From a virus, in the IMG/VR virus record IMGVR_UViG_3300037586_000561, positions 1 to 32,675 of that record: a stretch of DNA of 32,675 bases; one strand, given 5' to 3'. Each line of letters opens with the position of its first letter. Positions within the stretch are counted from its first letter, which is position 1. The notes under the pieces are model-generated. The model was given only the letters and a program-made list of their open reading frames with translations, made no database searches and was not told the origin of the DNA. Both the position numbers and the translations under genes were made by a program. Shown piece after piece: positions 1-6,568 of the stretch.

Positions 1-2
1 GT

Positions 3-1001
3 GTTCGTATTGTGAGGGGAAAAGAGGAGGTGTATAGAAACGAGGGCAAGCTAACTCGTGTGATTGGCAGGATGTGGGGTGAACAAGTGGCCACCGCGCT
101 TGCTCAGGGTATGGGTAAACCCAAGAATATGGATGTTAAGTTTACCTACTCTTTTATGCCAGAACACTACATAACAATGGAAGGGGATGAGAGTTGTGAA
201 AGTTGCATGTCTCACAATAGCGATTTCTATGGGCTTGTGGGTGCTTTGGATGGAAGGGATGCCCACCCCTTAATGGCGTATGAAAACACACCAGAAGCAG
301 CTCTGATGCTGCTGTGGGATACAGATAAAGATAGGGCCATAGCTCGTGCTATTGTGCGTATACAGAAGGATGGTGTTGCTTTTGTCTCCATGTATGGAAA
401 TACAGGGTATCATGATGCGCTCGTGGCTATCCCTCATGTGTCTAGTGATGATGACAGGGTTATGGAGGGTATGAAGCTGCATGAAATACACACAACTGTA
501 GGGGTGTTAGCTCCCTTTCTGGATGGATATGTGGAGCGCTTCGAACAGTGTAGTGATGGTATGCTGGAAGTGTCGTGTGAAGGCATGTCTAGCAACTATG
601 AAACTGGTCGTTTAGTGGAAGGAGATGAGTGTACGTGTTGTGGTGAGATACACACGGACTTAACCACTACAGCAGATGATGGTGTTGTGTGCGAAGAGTG
701 TTTAAGTGGGTTGTATTATTATGTAGAAGATAGAGATGGCTACTATCATGAAGAGGTAGTGCGGCAGGTGGGGGATGAATACTACCACGAAGATGATGTA
801 TGGTATGATGACGTAGAAGATGTCTATTACCATGACAGTGTTAGATTTTACGAGCTAGAAGTGGAGTCAGCTATTCTATCAAGAGGTAGTTATACTCTGA
901 TTGTGCATAAGGATAACATAACAAAGGCATTAGATGACTACAGGGTTATTTCGATTGATGGTGAATCTATTGAAGAAGAGGATGAGGAAAATGCAGCTTA
1001 A
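3..1001 (+). CDS. zinc-finger protein with acidic Tyr/His-rich tail, 5' partial
   Basis: I do not recognise this protein. The frame is open to the left edge of the window, so the true start may lie outside; a GTG at 12 is the first in-window start candidate, and it has no clear ribosome binding site. An isolated CESC pair lies near residue 60 (counting from the GTG). A treble-clef-like pair, CTCCGEIH and CEEC, sits near residues 211-234. A run rich in Asp, Glu, Tyr and His follows, in which YYHED-type units recur three or four times (about residues 238-280). Such CxxC modules followed by YxHxDD repeats occur in uncharacterised phage proteins and are usually read as zinc-binding. The 3' end overlaps the peptidase gene by 11 bases. 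No catalytic motif is visible. Function is unknown; nucleic-acid or protein binding is only a guess from the zinc motifs. Confidence 0.7.
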   Translation, partial: VRIVRGKEEVYRNEGKLTRVIGRMWGEQVATALAQGMGKPKNMDVKFTYSFMPEHYITMEGDESCESCMSHNSDFYGLVGALDGRDAHPLMAYENTPEAALMLLWDTDKDRAIARAIVRIQKDGVAFVSMYGNTGYHDALVAIPHVSSDDDRVMEGMKLHEIHTTVGVLAPFLDGYVERFEQCSDGMLEVSCEGMSSNYETGRLVEGDECTCCGEIHTDLTTTADDGVVCEECLSGLYYYVEDRDGYYHEEVVRQVGDEYYHEDDVWYDDVEDVYYHDSVRFYELEVESAILSRGSYTLIVHKDNITKALDDYRVISIDGESIEEEDEENAA

Positions 1002-1941
1002 TCTATTAGACATATTACAATACCAAAGAGGTCACGGGTCTGTATCTGAGGCATCATTCATAAATCACTATCTGCTACCAATGATTAATGAACTAGGATA
1101 TCACGGTGTTATGGACGGGCAAGGGAATATATGGGTAGAGGTGGCAAGTAAAGAGAAAGCACCCTTCTTGTTCTGTGCTCACATAGACACATGTCACAAG
1201 GGAGATGTTAACATCCACCCCGTAACTACGCCAGATGGTGTTATACACCTCAGCAGGGCAGAAAAGGCGGCTGGATGTTTAGGTGCAGATGATGGTGTTG
1301 GTATATACACCAACTTGCGCCTAATTGAAGCAGGTGTTAAAGGTACCTACCTATTCACAAGAGGAGAAGAGTGTGGAGGTATTGGTGCTGAGTATATAGC
1401 CAAGCAAACACCAGATAAATTAGAAGGATTTCTAATGTGTATCGAAGTGGATAGAGCTGGCACTGATGAAGTTATTGTGTCCCAAGCATACGGTGATTGT
1501 GCGAGCGTAGAATTCGGTGAGCAGTTATCGGAGATGTTAGGTATGGGCCACAGCCCCAGTACTGCGGGGGTTTACACAGATAACGCCGAGTTCGGGGATA
1601 TCATTCCAGAGAGTGTGAACATAGCTGCGGGTTATGAAAACCAACACACTGCAAAGGAAACAGTGAACACAATTTATGTGGAAGCACTCATTAAAAAGCT
1701 CATAGCTATTGACTGGAACACTCTTCGAGTGGTGAGGGAACGAGGAGACTATGGAGAATGGATGGACTATCTTGGTGGTAACACTATGTATGACTACCCA
1801 GCAGGTGACTATGAAAAACTTCTGGAGTATGTAGAGATGCATCCATCTCGTGTTGCTAATTATCTGGATGCTATTGGTGTGGATATGTATGAAATTGAAA
1901 AGGAATGGATGAGCGGTGATCTGGAGGTAGGAAGGAGATGA
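991..1941 (+). CDS. M28/M20-type di-zinc peptidase
   Basis: A 316-residue metallopeptidase-fold protein. The complete di-metal ligand set of the M20/M28/M42 clan is present in order: H64 and D66 (AHIDT), bridging D100 (LGADDGVG), catalytic E126 with ligand E127 (GEECG), D154 (EVDRAG) and H219 (NQHTAKE). This clan removes N-terminal residues from peptides or hydrolyses amide bonds in the cytoplasm; the substrate here cannot be read from sequence. About 75 C-terminal residues after the last ligand look like a separate helical extension. I chose ATG 991 because AAGAAGAGG lies 9 bases upstream and because the 19 extra codons from 934 overlap the previous gene and look non-conserved. The stop overlaps the next start as ATGA. 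An intact peptidase of this clan is unusual for a podophage; it could salvage amino acids, process a phage or host peptide, or act as an amidase. Confidence 0.85.
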   Translation: MQLNLLDILQYQRGHGSVSEASFINHYLLPMINELGYHGVMDGQGNIWVEVASKEKAPFLFCAHIDTCHKGDVNIHPVTTPDGVIHLSRAEKAAGCLGADDGVGIYTNLRLIEAGVKGTYLFTRGEECGGIGAEYIAKQTPDKLEGFLMCIEVDRAGTDEVIVSQAYGDCASVEFGEQLSEMLGMGHSPSTAGVYTDNAEFGDIIPESVNIAAGYENQHTAKETVNTIYVEALIKKLIAIDWNTLRVVRERGDYGEWMDYLGGNTMYDYPAGDYEKLLEYVEMHPSRVANYLDAIGVDMYEIEKEWMSGDLEVGRR

Positions 1942-2090
1942 GCTATCCTGACGATGTAAGACAGTATGACAATGATCCACGGTCACCATTCTATTCTCCC
2001 TTGCTGTGCCCCTATTGTGGAGAGGAAGCAGAAGAGAGGGATGGTGGGCTGTGGTGTCCTGTGTGTGACGAGGAGGATGATGATGAGTAA
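1938..2090 (+). CDS. 50-residue zinc-ribbon protein
   Basis: A short gene starting at an ATGA overlap with the peptidase stop and preceded by GAAGGAG, a strong ribosome binding site. The 50-residue product has two knuckles, CPYCGEE and CPVCDEE, about 15 residues apart, which is the pattern of a minimal zinc ribbon. The C-terminus is a run of Asp and Glu. No enzyme motif is visible. Its stop overlaps the start of the next gene, so three consecutive genes appear translationally coupled. The function is unknown; small acidic zinc ribbons in phages are often inhibitors or adaptors of host nucleic-acid enzymes, but nothing here proves that. Confidence 0.7.
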   Translation: MSYPDDVRQYDNDPRSPFYSPLLCPYCGEEAEERDGGLWCPVCDEEDDDE

Positions 2091-2301
2091 TACTGGGTAT
2101 CATAAATTGCTGGCGCACATCACGCCGGAGGAAGTGGCTAGCATTGAACATGCTTGCTTAGTGGATGAGTTACGATATATGTCTGGAGAGCAGTTTAAAG
2201 CTGACTTCCTGCAAGGAATGTCAGGCAGAGATAAGCTCAGATGGAACTATACAATGGCAGATGATGGTGTTGTGGAGTTATGGGAAACATTGCCGTTTTA
2301 A
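2083..2301 (+). CDS. 72-residue hypothetical protein
   Basis: I do not recognise this 72-residue protein. Three ATGs lie in tandem (2077, 2080, 2083). I chose 2083 because GAGGAGG at 2070-2076 then sits 6 bases upstream; the reading frame is open further upstream to 1966, but that part overlaps the zinc-ribbon gene in another frame and is probably not translated. The protein is mostly helical in character with an acidic start (HITPEEVASIEH) and a Trp-containing C-terminal strand (VVELWETLPF). There are no cysteine pairs, membrane segments or catalytic motifs. It is the last gene before the AT-rich gap that precedes primase and may close a transcription unit. Confidence 0.6.
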   Translation: MSNTGYHKLLAHITPEEVASIEHACLVDELRYMSGEQFKADFLQGMSGRDKLRWNYTMADDGVVELWETLPF

Positions 2302-2326
2302 TTTATTTTGCAGATAAGTATACTGT

Positions 2327-2356
2327 TTGAAAATAATATGTTATAATAAATATTAT
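2327..2356 (+). promoter_or_regulatory. candidate sigma70 promoter ahead of primase
   Basis: TTGAAA at 2327-2332 and TATTAT at 2351-2356 are separated by 18 bases. This is close to the bacterial consensus and lies about 80 bases upstream of the primase start. A TATAAT at 2342-2347 is a better -10 box but is only 9 bases from TTGAAA. Because the whole gap is AT-rich, chance matches are likely. Confidence 0.35.
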
Positions 2357-2370
2357 ATATTAATATAATA

Positions 2371-2397
2371 GTCTATATTACCTTAAGTAATATAGAC
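2371..2397. repeat. perfect 11-bp inverted repeat with 5-base loop
   Basis: GTCTATATTAC (2371-2381) and GTAATATAGAC (2387-2397) are exact reverse complements around the loop CTTAA. No T-run follows, so it is not a classical intrinsic terminator. An operator for a dimeric repressor, a cruciform at an origin, or a 5' leader hairpin of the primase mRNA are all possible. Confidence 0.6.
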
Positions 2398-2435
2398 ATA
2401 TATTATAATTAACAATTATGTTTTCTGGAGAAAAC

Positions 2436-3128
2436 ATGGATAAGCATATATTAAACATAATTACTTCCTTGCATGAAGGAAGTAATAGAATAGTCTGCCC
2501 CTTCTGCGAAGGAGGCAGTAGTAAAGAAAAGAGTTTTATAATTACTAAAGAGGGTAGAAATGTAAAGTATATGTGCCACAGAGCATCTTGCAATGCTCGT
2601 GGTAATACAAACTACAGAGGAGAACTACAACAATCTGCACAACCAGTACAGGCTCCTGTACTAACAACACCCTCAGAGGGTGTATATGCTCTCAGGAGCG
2701 TTAGGGACAACTTAGGCAGGGATAGGGGAGGAGTTTATAGGAGAAAGCCTACAGCGCCCTCTCAGCTGCCCAAGGATATCAATCGTATTGATGATGATTG
2801 GTGTAAGCTACACTTCCCTGCACCAACAGACGCTAAGTGTGTCATCCTCGTAGAGGATATTATTAGTGCAGAGAAGATGCACCCATTCTTCCCTTGTGTT
2901 GCATTGCTTGGTGTACATCTGAATGAACAGAAACTTGCCTACCTAGTAGAGCAAGGGGTGAGGCATGTGATTGTAGCCTTGGACAATGACGCAACACGGC
3001 AAGCTATACGTATTGCTCGTAAGTGGTTATTTGATACAACAATACTTCCCTTGCAAAGGGATTTAAAGGACGAGACATATGAAAGACTACAAGAAATTGC
3101 AGATAATCTCAAATCAAATCAGATGTGA
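2436..3128 (+). CDS. DNA primase (zinc-binding + Toprim)
   Basis: A 230-residue primase that would lay down RNA primers at the replication fork. The N-terminal zinc domain has C21 and C24 (CPFCEGG) and the C47-H48...C52 cluster (CHRASC), the form common in marine podophage primases. A Pro/Gln-rich linker (about 65-115) follows. The catalytic Toprim core then shows the Glu motif at 140 (ILVEDIISAE) and the DxD-type motif at 183-185 (ALDNDA). No helicase domain is fused; the helicase is a separate gene downstream, unlike T7 gp4. I prefer ATG 2436, which has TGGAG 5 bases upstream, over the in-frame ATG 2418, which has no ribosome binding site. The 3' end overlaps the next gene by 50 bases. Confidence 0.85.
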   Translation: MDKHILNIITSLHEGSNRIVCPFCEGGSSKEKSFIITKEGRNVKYMCHRASCNARGNTNYRGELQQSAQPVQAPVLTTPSEGVYALRSVRDNLGRDRGGVYRRKPTAPSQLPKDINRIDDDWCKLHFPAPTDAKCVILVEDIISAEKMHPFFPCVALLGVHLNEQKLAYLVEQGVRHVIVALDNDATRQAIRIARKWLFDTTILPLQRDLKDETYERLQEIADNLKSNQM

Positions 3129-3411
3129 CTACTGTGGTGACACCCCATGGTCGGGACACAGACACGACTACAGGAATTGTAAATGTGGTAGGGTGAGCGT
3201 AGATGGAGGTAATGACTACTTGCGCCGTGGTTGGATAAAGGGCGCTACGTACACGGATATGAGTATAGAGTTTGATAGTGGTCACCTTAAATGTTTAGTG
3301 GCAGATGTAAACGAACACCAGAAGACACGTAACGCTTTAGGTGTTACGTATGCTATGTTTAGGTGGTTTAGAGATAACGGATATGAGATAAGGAGACTAG
3401 ACGATGAGTAA
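3079..3411 (+). CDS. DUF7695-like small zinc-binding protein
   Basis: A 110-residue protein with CDYCGD near residue 16 and CKCG near 34, followed by VSVDGGNDYLRRG. This arrangement (CxxC, HDxxxCKCG, VDGGxDYLRR) matches, from memory, the phage family DUF7695, whose function is unknown. Four cysteines in two pairs suggest one bound zinc. The ATG at 3079 has AAGGA 8 bases upstream and lies inside the primase gene, giving an unusually long 50-base overlap. The 3' end overlaps the phosphoesterase gene by 8 bases. The position between primase and helicase suggests early expression, but no direct link to replication can be read from it. Confidence 0.7.
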   Translation: MKDYKKLQIISNQIRCDYCGDTPWSGHRHDYRNCKCGRVSVDGGNDYLRRGWIKGATYTDMSIEFDSGHLKCLVADVNEHQKTRNALGVTYAMFRWFRDNGYEIRRLDDE

Positions 3412-3931
3412 TGTGTACCTGATATCCGACTTACACCTAGGGCATAAGAATATTCTGGAGTTTGCAGGGAGGTATAGAGCTTGGGCTGACACTGTATTAG
3501 AGCATGATCGCGTCCTAATTGAGCGTATACGCTCTGTGTGCAGAAGTAAGAGAGATGTGTTGTACATCCTTGGAGATGTAGCTATGGGGGTTAAGCAGCT
3601 AGAGTTGTTGAATGAAATACCTGCACGTAAAATACTTGTGAGAGGTAATCACGACACATTCCAAGATGGTGTATACATGAAGTATTTTGACAGCATACAA
3701 GGTATCATACATAAGCGCTACCATGGGCAAGGGTATTGGTTTAGTCATGCTCCTATACACCCACACGAGCTTAGAGGGAGGAAGAATGTACATGGCCACA
3801 CACATGGCAATCTTATCATGAAGAGTGGGTGTGTGCAGGACAAGGATTACATCAATGTGTGTGTAGAGAATTGTAATGGCTATCCTGTCAATACATCAGA
3901 ATTGGAGACATTTAGAGGAGAGATAAAGTGA
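3404..3931 (+). CDS. calcineurin-like metallophosphoesterase
   Basis: A compact 175-residue two-metal phosphoesterase. The family motifs are all present in order: D9-x-H11 (SDLHLGH), G-D58 (ILGDVAMG), G-N82-H83-D (RGNHD), H115 (FSHAPI) and G-H132-x-H134 (VHGHTHG). Single-domain phage proteins of this type are thought to hydrolyse phosphodiesters or phosphate groups of nucleotides, but the substrate cannot be told from sequence. It is unrelated in detail to the second phosphoesterase at 10929, which has a DxQ first motif. The stop overlaps the next gene as GTGA, and the start overlaps the previous gene by 8 bases. Confidence 0.85.
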   Translation: MSNVYLISDLHLGHKNILEFAGRYRAWADTVLEHDRVLIERIRSVCRSKRDVLYILGDVAMGVKQLELLNEIPARKILVRGNHDTFQDGVYMKYFDSIQGIIHKRYHGQGYWFSHAPIHPHELRGRKNVHGHTHGNLIMKSGCVQDKDYINVCVENCNGYPVNTSELETFRGEIK

Positions 3932-4233
3932 ATACTGCGCAAGAGTTAAAGGCCATCAAGAGATGGCAGGGGCTAAAAAAGAAATGTGATGACACGGGCA
4001 TGGAGTTTAATCTGTCTGTAGCAGATGTGCGTGCGTTAATCATTAAGACTAGGTGTCACTACACAGGTAAAGATATTAAATACGGAGATCAAGGGGGCCA
4101 TTTTAGTTTAGATCGAAAGGACAGCTCTCAGGGATACATCAAAGGAAACGTAGTGGCCTGTCACGGTGTGGTGAATAGCTTTAAGGCCAATTTATCGAAG
4201 ATTGATATCCAGAAGATATTGAGGAAGTTATAA
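3928..4233 (+). CDS. HNH-like nuclease-related small protein
   Basis: A 101-residue protein with a GTG start overlapping the phosphoesterase stop. The central and C-terminal part shows CHYTGKDI (C43), SLDRKDSSQGYIKGNVVACHGVVN (residues 60-83, split here as SLDRKDSSQGY then IKGNVVACHGVVN) and an N-x-FK element. This resembles the phage HNH-type fold in which a CxxTG knuckle precedes LDRxDxxxGYxxGNV and an Asn. A canonical HH or DH catalytic pair is not obvious, so it may be a minimal or inactive homing-type nuclease, or a DNA-binding relative. It is sandwiched between the phosphoesterase and the helicase with no gap, which argues for a resident gene rather than a recent free-standing insertion. 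Confidence 0.6.
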   Translation: MNTAQELKAIKRWQGLKKKCDDTGMEFNLSVADVRALIIKTRCHYTGKDIKYGDQGGHFSLDRKDSSQGYIKGNVVACHGVVNSFKANLSKIDIQKILRKL

Positions 4234-5412
4234 TTGAATAGAGAACAGCGTATTCTATCAGCTATTATGACCAGCAGGGAAGCGTATAATAGCATCGTAG
4301 GGATTAGAGAGGAGTATGATTTTAGTGAACAGGGGTGGTTATTAGTACAAGAGATTGATGGGTTTTATGACAATGACGGAGACGTGAGCTACGTAGATAG
4401 GGATACAATAAAGGATGTTATTGCACGTAAATTCCCTAAAGCATCAGGCATTATCAATGCTGTTATAGACAATCTGGAAGATGTTAGCGTTAGCAACGCT
4501 GTTGCAGAGTATGTTGATTTGAAGCGTGAGGCGTTGGAACATGCCTTAGCTGACAAGCTGTTAGCAGGAGAAGATTATTCAGATCTGATGGAGAAGTTGG
4601 TTGCTGTTGATGGCTTGGAGGAGCATGAAGAGGAGACAGTGTTTATTGGTACAGACATTGATGACATTTTAGCAGCATCCTCAGCAGAAAATCTAATACG
4701 TGTACACCCACCAAGCTTAAATGACAGGCTGGATGGTGGGTTTAGTCCCGGACATCAGGCTGTTATCTATGCCCCCACAGAAGTGGGGAAGAGTTTATTA
4801 GCACTGAACATAGCCTGTGGCTTCCTTAGAGAGGGTAGGAGGGTGTTGTATTGTGGTAACGAAGACCCAAGTAGGAGTATGCTTCTGCGTGTCTTTAGCA
4901 ACCTCTCAGGGATGACTAAGGAGGAGATTAGAACAGATCCCAGAGGTGCTACACAATTAGCCAGAGCTAATGGCTATGACAATCTAATATTCAAGGAGAT
5001 GACTCCCGGAAGTTTAAGAGAGGTACGAACATTAACAGAGAGGTATAGCCCTGAAGTGGTGTTTATTGATCAGATGGCTAACATGGAGTGCCGTAGCTCT
5101 AGTAAGGTGGAGAAGAATGAAATACTAGCTTGTGGCTTAAGAGCAATGGCTAAGAAGTATGGTGTTGTATCCATCATCTTACACCAAGCATCAGACGATG
5201 CTTATGGTAGGAATATTCTAGAGAAGAATCATCTGTATTATTCTAACGTAGGAGTGCAGGGACAGATGGATGTAATGATTGGTATGGGTATGGATAGTAG
5301 TTATGAGCAGCAAGATCTGCGCATGCTATGTCTTACAAAGAATAAACTATCTGGATGTCATGAGAGCTTTCCTGTTCGTGTCAATCCAGCATTATCGAGG
5401 GTAGAAGAATGA
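4234..5412 (+). CDS. DnaB-like replicative helicase (RecA/KaiC fold)
   Basis: A 392-residue hexameric-helicase-type ATPase that would unwind DNA at the fork. The N-terminal 150 residues are a short helical domain. The RecA core starts near 155 with LNDRLDGGFSPGHQAVIYA and the Walker A loop APTEVGKS (180-187), where the usual Gly before GKS is Val. Walker B is VVFIDQMAN (about 273-281), and a sensor-like ILHQASDD follows. It starts with TTG, positioned by GAGGA 8 bases upstream and by immediate contact with the previous stop. No primase domain is fused. The stop overlaps the next start as ATGA, so the sigma-4-like protein is probably translated together with it. Confidence 0.85.
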   Translation: MNREQRILSAIMTSREAYNSIVGIREEYDFSEQGWLLVQEIDGFYDNDGDVSYVDRDTIKDVIARKFPKASGIINAVIDNLEDVSVSNAVAEYVDLKREALEHALADKLLAGEDYSDLMEKLVAVDGLEEHEEETVFIGTDIDDILAASSAENLIRVHPPSLNDRLDGGFSPGHQAVIYAPTEVGKSLLALNIACGFLREGRRVLYCGNEDPSRSMLLRVFSNLSGMTKEEIRTDPRGATQLARANGYDNLIFKEMTPGSLREVRTLTERYSPEVVFIDQMANMECRSSSKVEKNEILACGLRAMAKKYGVVSIILHQASDDAYGRNILEKNHLYYSNVGVQGQMDVMIGMGMDSSYEQQDLRMLCLTKNKLSGCHESFPVRVNPALSRVEE

Positions 5413-5681
5413 GAGAAGACGTGATGACAGTGGGAGAAGTAGCAGCAGCCTTAAACCTATCTGAAATAGGTGTGAAGAGAATACAAGCCAGAGCTTTAGC
5501 TAAGATAGCAGCTAGTTTAACGGAGGATGACATGGAAGGTATTAGAGAGTTGTTACAAGAGTCTGAGGTGGATGAGACTATGTTTGGGGTTATGACAGAT
5601 GCTATGTACCAATCATCTTTTGACTTCGAGGATGATGGGTTGGGGGATTTTTGGAAGGAAGAGAATGTTAGTGAACAGTAG
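5409..5681 (+). CDS. stand-alone sigma-region-4-like HTH protein
   Basis: A 90-residue protein whose first third reads as a sigma70 region 4.2 helix-turn-helix: TVGEVAAALNLSEIGVKRIQ (residues 7-26) then ARALAKI, following the sigma pattern T-x-x-E-V-(x5-6)-S/T-x-x-x-V-R-x-I-x-A-x-A-L-x-K. No region 2 or 3 is present. Residues 40-90 are strongly acidic. The start ATG overlaps the helicase stop (ATGA) and has GAGGG 7 bases upstream; an internal ATG at codon 6 begins exactly at the HTH. A DNA-binding role at -35-like sequences, or a bridge to host RNA polymerase, is inferred from the motif. Sequence-only alternatives are another LuxR- or RepA-type HTH. The stop lies inside the first 19-bp direct repeat. 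Confidence 0.65.
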   Translation: MREDVMTVGEVAAALNLSEIGVKRIQARALAKIAASLTEDDMEGIRELLQESEVDETMFGVMTDAMYQSSFDFEDDGLGDFWKEENVSEQ

Positions 5682-5692
5682 ATAATGTCGAG
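5674..5692 (+). repeat. 19-bp direct repeat, copy 1
   Basis: aacagtagataatgtcgag matches 5902-5920 at 18 of 19 positions (G at 5681 versus A in the second copy). This copy contains the stop codon of the sigma-4-like gene and supplies the GAGG ribosome binding site of the 65-codon gene that follows. Confidence 0.75.
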
Positions 5693-5701
5693 GATTGAAT
5701 T

Positions 5702-5899
5702 ATGACGCAACCTACTCATGAAGTATGCGAAAGACTATTAGGAGGGCATATATTTAAAAACTTTCTTAAAGAACCTATTCAGCCTGAGCTTGTACCGCGC
5801 CATTTTAATAGCGTACCAGAAACACCAGAGAGATTTCAGTACTGGCAGCATAGGTATTGCCAGAGATGTGGCTTTGAGGATGTACGAAAAGAACGATAG
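5702..5899 (+). CDS. 65-residue hypothetical protein in a repeat-bounded cassette
   Basis: I do not recognise this 65-residue protein. It has a GHIFKNFLKEP stretch, a proline-rich centre and, near the C-terminus, the knuckle YCQRCGFEDV. With C9 and nearby histidines this could make a single zinc site, but the spacing is irregular. ATG 5702 has GAGG about 8 bases upstream, and this ribosome binding site is part of the first 19-bp direct repeat. The gene is bounded on both sides by that repeat, so recombination between the copies would remove it cleanly; this makes it a likely optional (moron-like) insertion or a duplication relic. Confidence 0.55.
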   Translation: MTQPTHEVCERLLGGHIFKNFLKEPIQPELVPRHFNSVPETPERFQYWQHRYCQRCGFEDVRKER

Positions 5900-5901
5900 A
5901 C

Positions 5902-5920
5902 AACAGTAAATAATGTCGAG
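5902..5920 (+). repeat. 19-bp direct repeat, copy 2
   Basis: aacagtaaataatgtcgag, one mismatch from 5674-5692. It lies between the stop of the 65-codon gene and the start of the alanine-rich gene and provides that gene's GAGAG translation signal. Confidence 0.75.
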
Positions 5921-5930
5921 AGATAACTGT

Positions 5931-6233
5931 ATGAATAAATATATTGAAATAGTTAAAAAGTGGTTAGCTGATAGTAGCGCAGTAACCAGCGAGGAGCTTA
6001 AAGCGAATTCGGATATGGCCTATGCAGCCTATGCAGCAGCAGCCGTCAGAGCCGCTGATGCAGCCAATGAAGCCGCCAATGCAGCCTTTGCAGCCTATGT
6101 AGATCATGAATCCGCCCATGGCGCGGAATTGGCCGCCAGAGCCGCCGCCAGAGCCTCCTATTACGCCCACCAAAACGACGCGGAAAGGGCCAAGAAGTGG
6201 TTAAACGAATATAAAGAAGTAACCGGGAGGTAA
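5931..6233 (+). CDS. alanine-rich helical repeat protein
   Basis: A 100-residue protein whose central half is almost entirely Ala with spaced Tyr, Asp, Asn, Glu and Arg (AYAAYAAAAVRAADAANEAA and onward), flanked by an N-terminal amphipathic start (NKYIEIVKKWLAD) and a C-terminal AKKWLNEYKEV. Such A-x-A-A units recur every three to four residues and would form a long helix or coiled hairpin. Similar Ala-repeat proteins of unknown function are scattered across phages and vary in repeat number. The underlying DNA is a GCAGCC/GCCGCC-rich stretch, clearly more G+C-rich than its neighbours. I chose ATG 5931 over 5913 because the GAGAG signal then falls upstream, exactly as in the neighbouring gene that shares the direct repeat. 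No function can be assigned. Confidence 0.6.
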   Translation: MNKYIEIVKKWLADSSAVTSEELKANSDMAYAAYAAAAVRAADAANEAANAAFAAYVDHESAHGAELAARAAARASYYAHQNDAERAKKWLNEYKEVTGR

Positions 6234-6237
6234 CTAT

Positions 6238-6534
6238 ATGGAACACTGTGATAAGTGCCACAGTCAGTTAGATAGGGAAGGCTTTCACTACCACATGACT
6301 GAATGTGTTAAGCAAGAAATTATAGGGCTTACGGCACAGCTCCAAGCATATCAAAGGCTTGCTGCCAAAGGCATTTATTATTCTATCGAAGAATTGGCGG
6401 AACACGATCAGGTGGTTGAACTCAGAACACTTAATTTAATCAAAAGAATTGCAGCAGATCACCCCTTTACTGTAGACCCTAGGGATCATGCTGAATTCTT
6501 TGAAACAGTGTATTGGAAGATTGCCAAGATTTAG
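6238..6534 (+). CDS. small protein with N-terminal C2HC-type zinc motif
   Basis: A 98-residue protein that I cannot assign to a family. The first 25 residues (CDKCHSQLDREGFHYHMTEC) hold two Cys, two His and a final Cys spaced as in a C2HC or C2H2 finger. The remainder is predicted helix with a central heptad-like stretch (LTAQLQAYQRLAAKGIYYSI). ATG 6238 is preceded by GGGAGG and lies 4 bases after the previous stop. Its TAG stop is embedded in the 5' arm of an 8-bp stem, and the same frame then stays open for 39 codons to 6654. Confidence 0.6.
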   Translation: MEHCDKCHSQLDREGFHYHMTECVKQEIIGLTAQLQAYQRLAAKGIYYSIEELAEHDQVVELRTLNLIKRIAADHPFTVDPRDHAEFFETVYWKIAKI

Positions 6535-6568
6535 ATAGCGTCATTAGATCGAAAACCGGGCGCTATCT
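6533..6568 (+). other. 8-bp stem-loop overlapping a stop codon
   Basis: AGATAGCG (6533-6540) and CGCTATCT (6561-6568) pair perfectly around a 20-base loop. No T-run follows, so it is a poor intrinsic terminator. The rest of the gap (6569-6659) holds no independent gene; a weak promoter-like pair, TTGTCG (6621-6626) and TATTAA (6645-6650) with 18-base spacing, lies just ahead of the polymerase gene. Confidence 0.4.

Larger units (their letters stand above)
2302..2417. other. AT-rich non-coding gap upstream of primase
   Basis: These 116 bases hold no convincing ORF and are far more A/T-rich than the flanking genes. They contain a sigma70-like promoter candidate, a 12-bp AT-only palindrome (TATATTAATATA, 2356-2367) and, right after it, a perfect 11-bp inverted repeat. 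The position directly ahead of the primase gene would suit a regulatory region or a replication start site. That role is inferred from composition and position only. Confidence 0.5.

Noticed and set aside
934-990. 19-codon upstream extension of the peptidase
   Set aside because: It overlaps the previous gene, and the ATG at 991 has a properly spaced ribosome site; the extra residues look random.
1966-2082. 39-codon upstream extension of the 72-residue protein
   Set aside because: This stretch codes for the zinc ribbon in another frame, and the start at 2083 has GAGGAGG at ideal distance.
1537-2151. 204-codon antisense ORF on the - strand
   Set aside because: It lies opposite the peptidase and two small genes with good ribosome sites, is His/Ser/Pro-rich with no domain, and no - strand gene is otherwise present in this arm.
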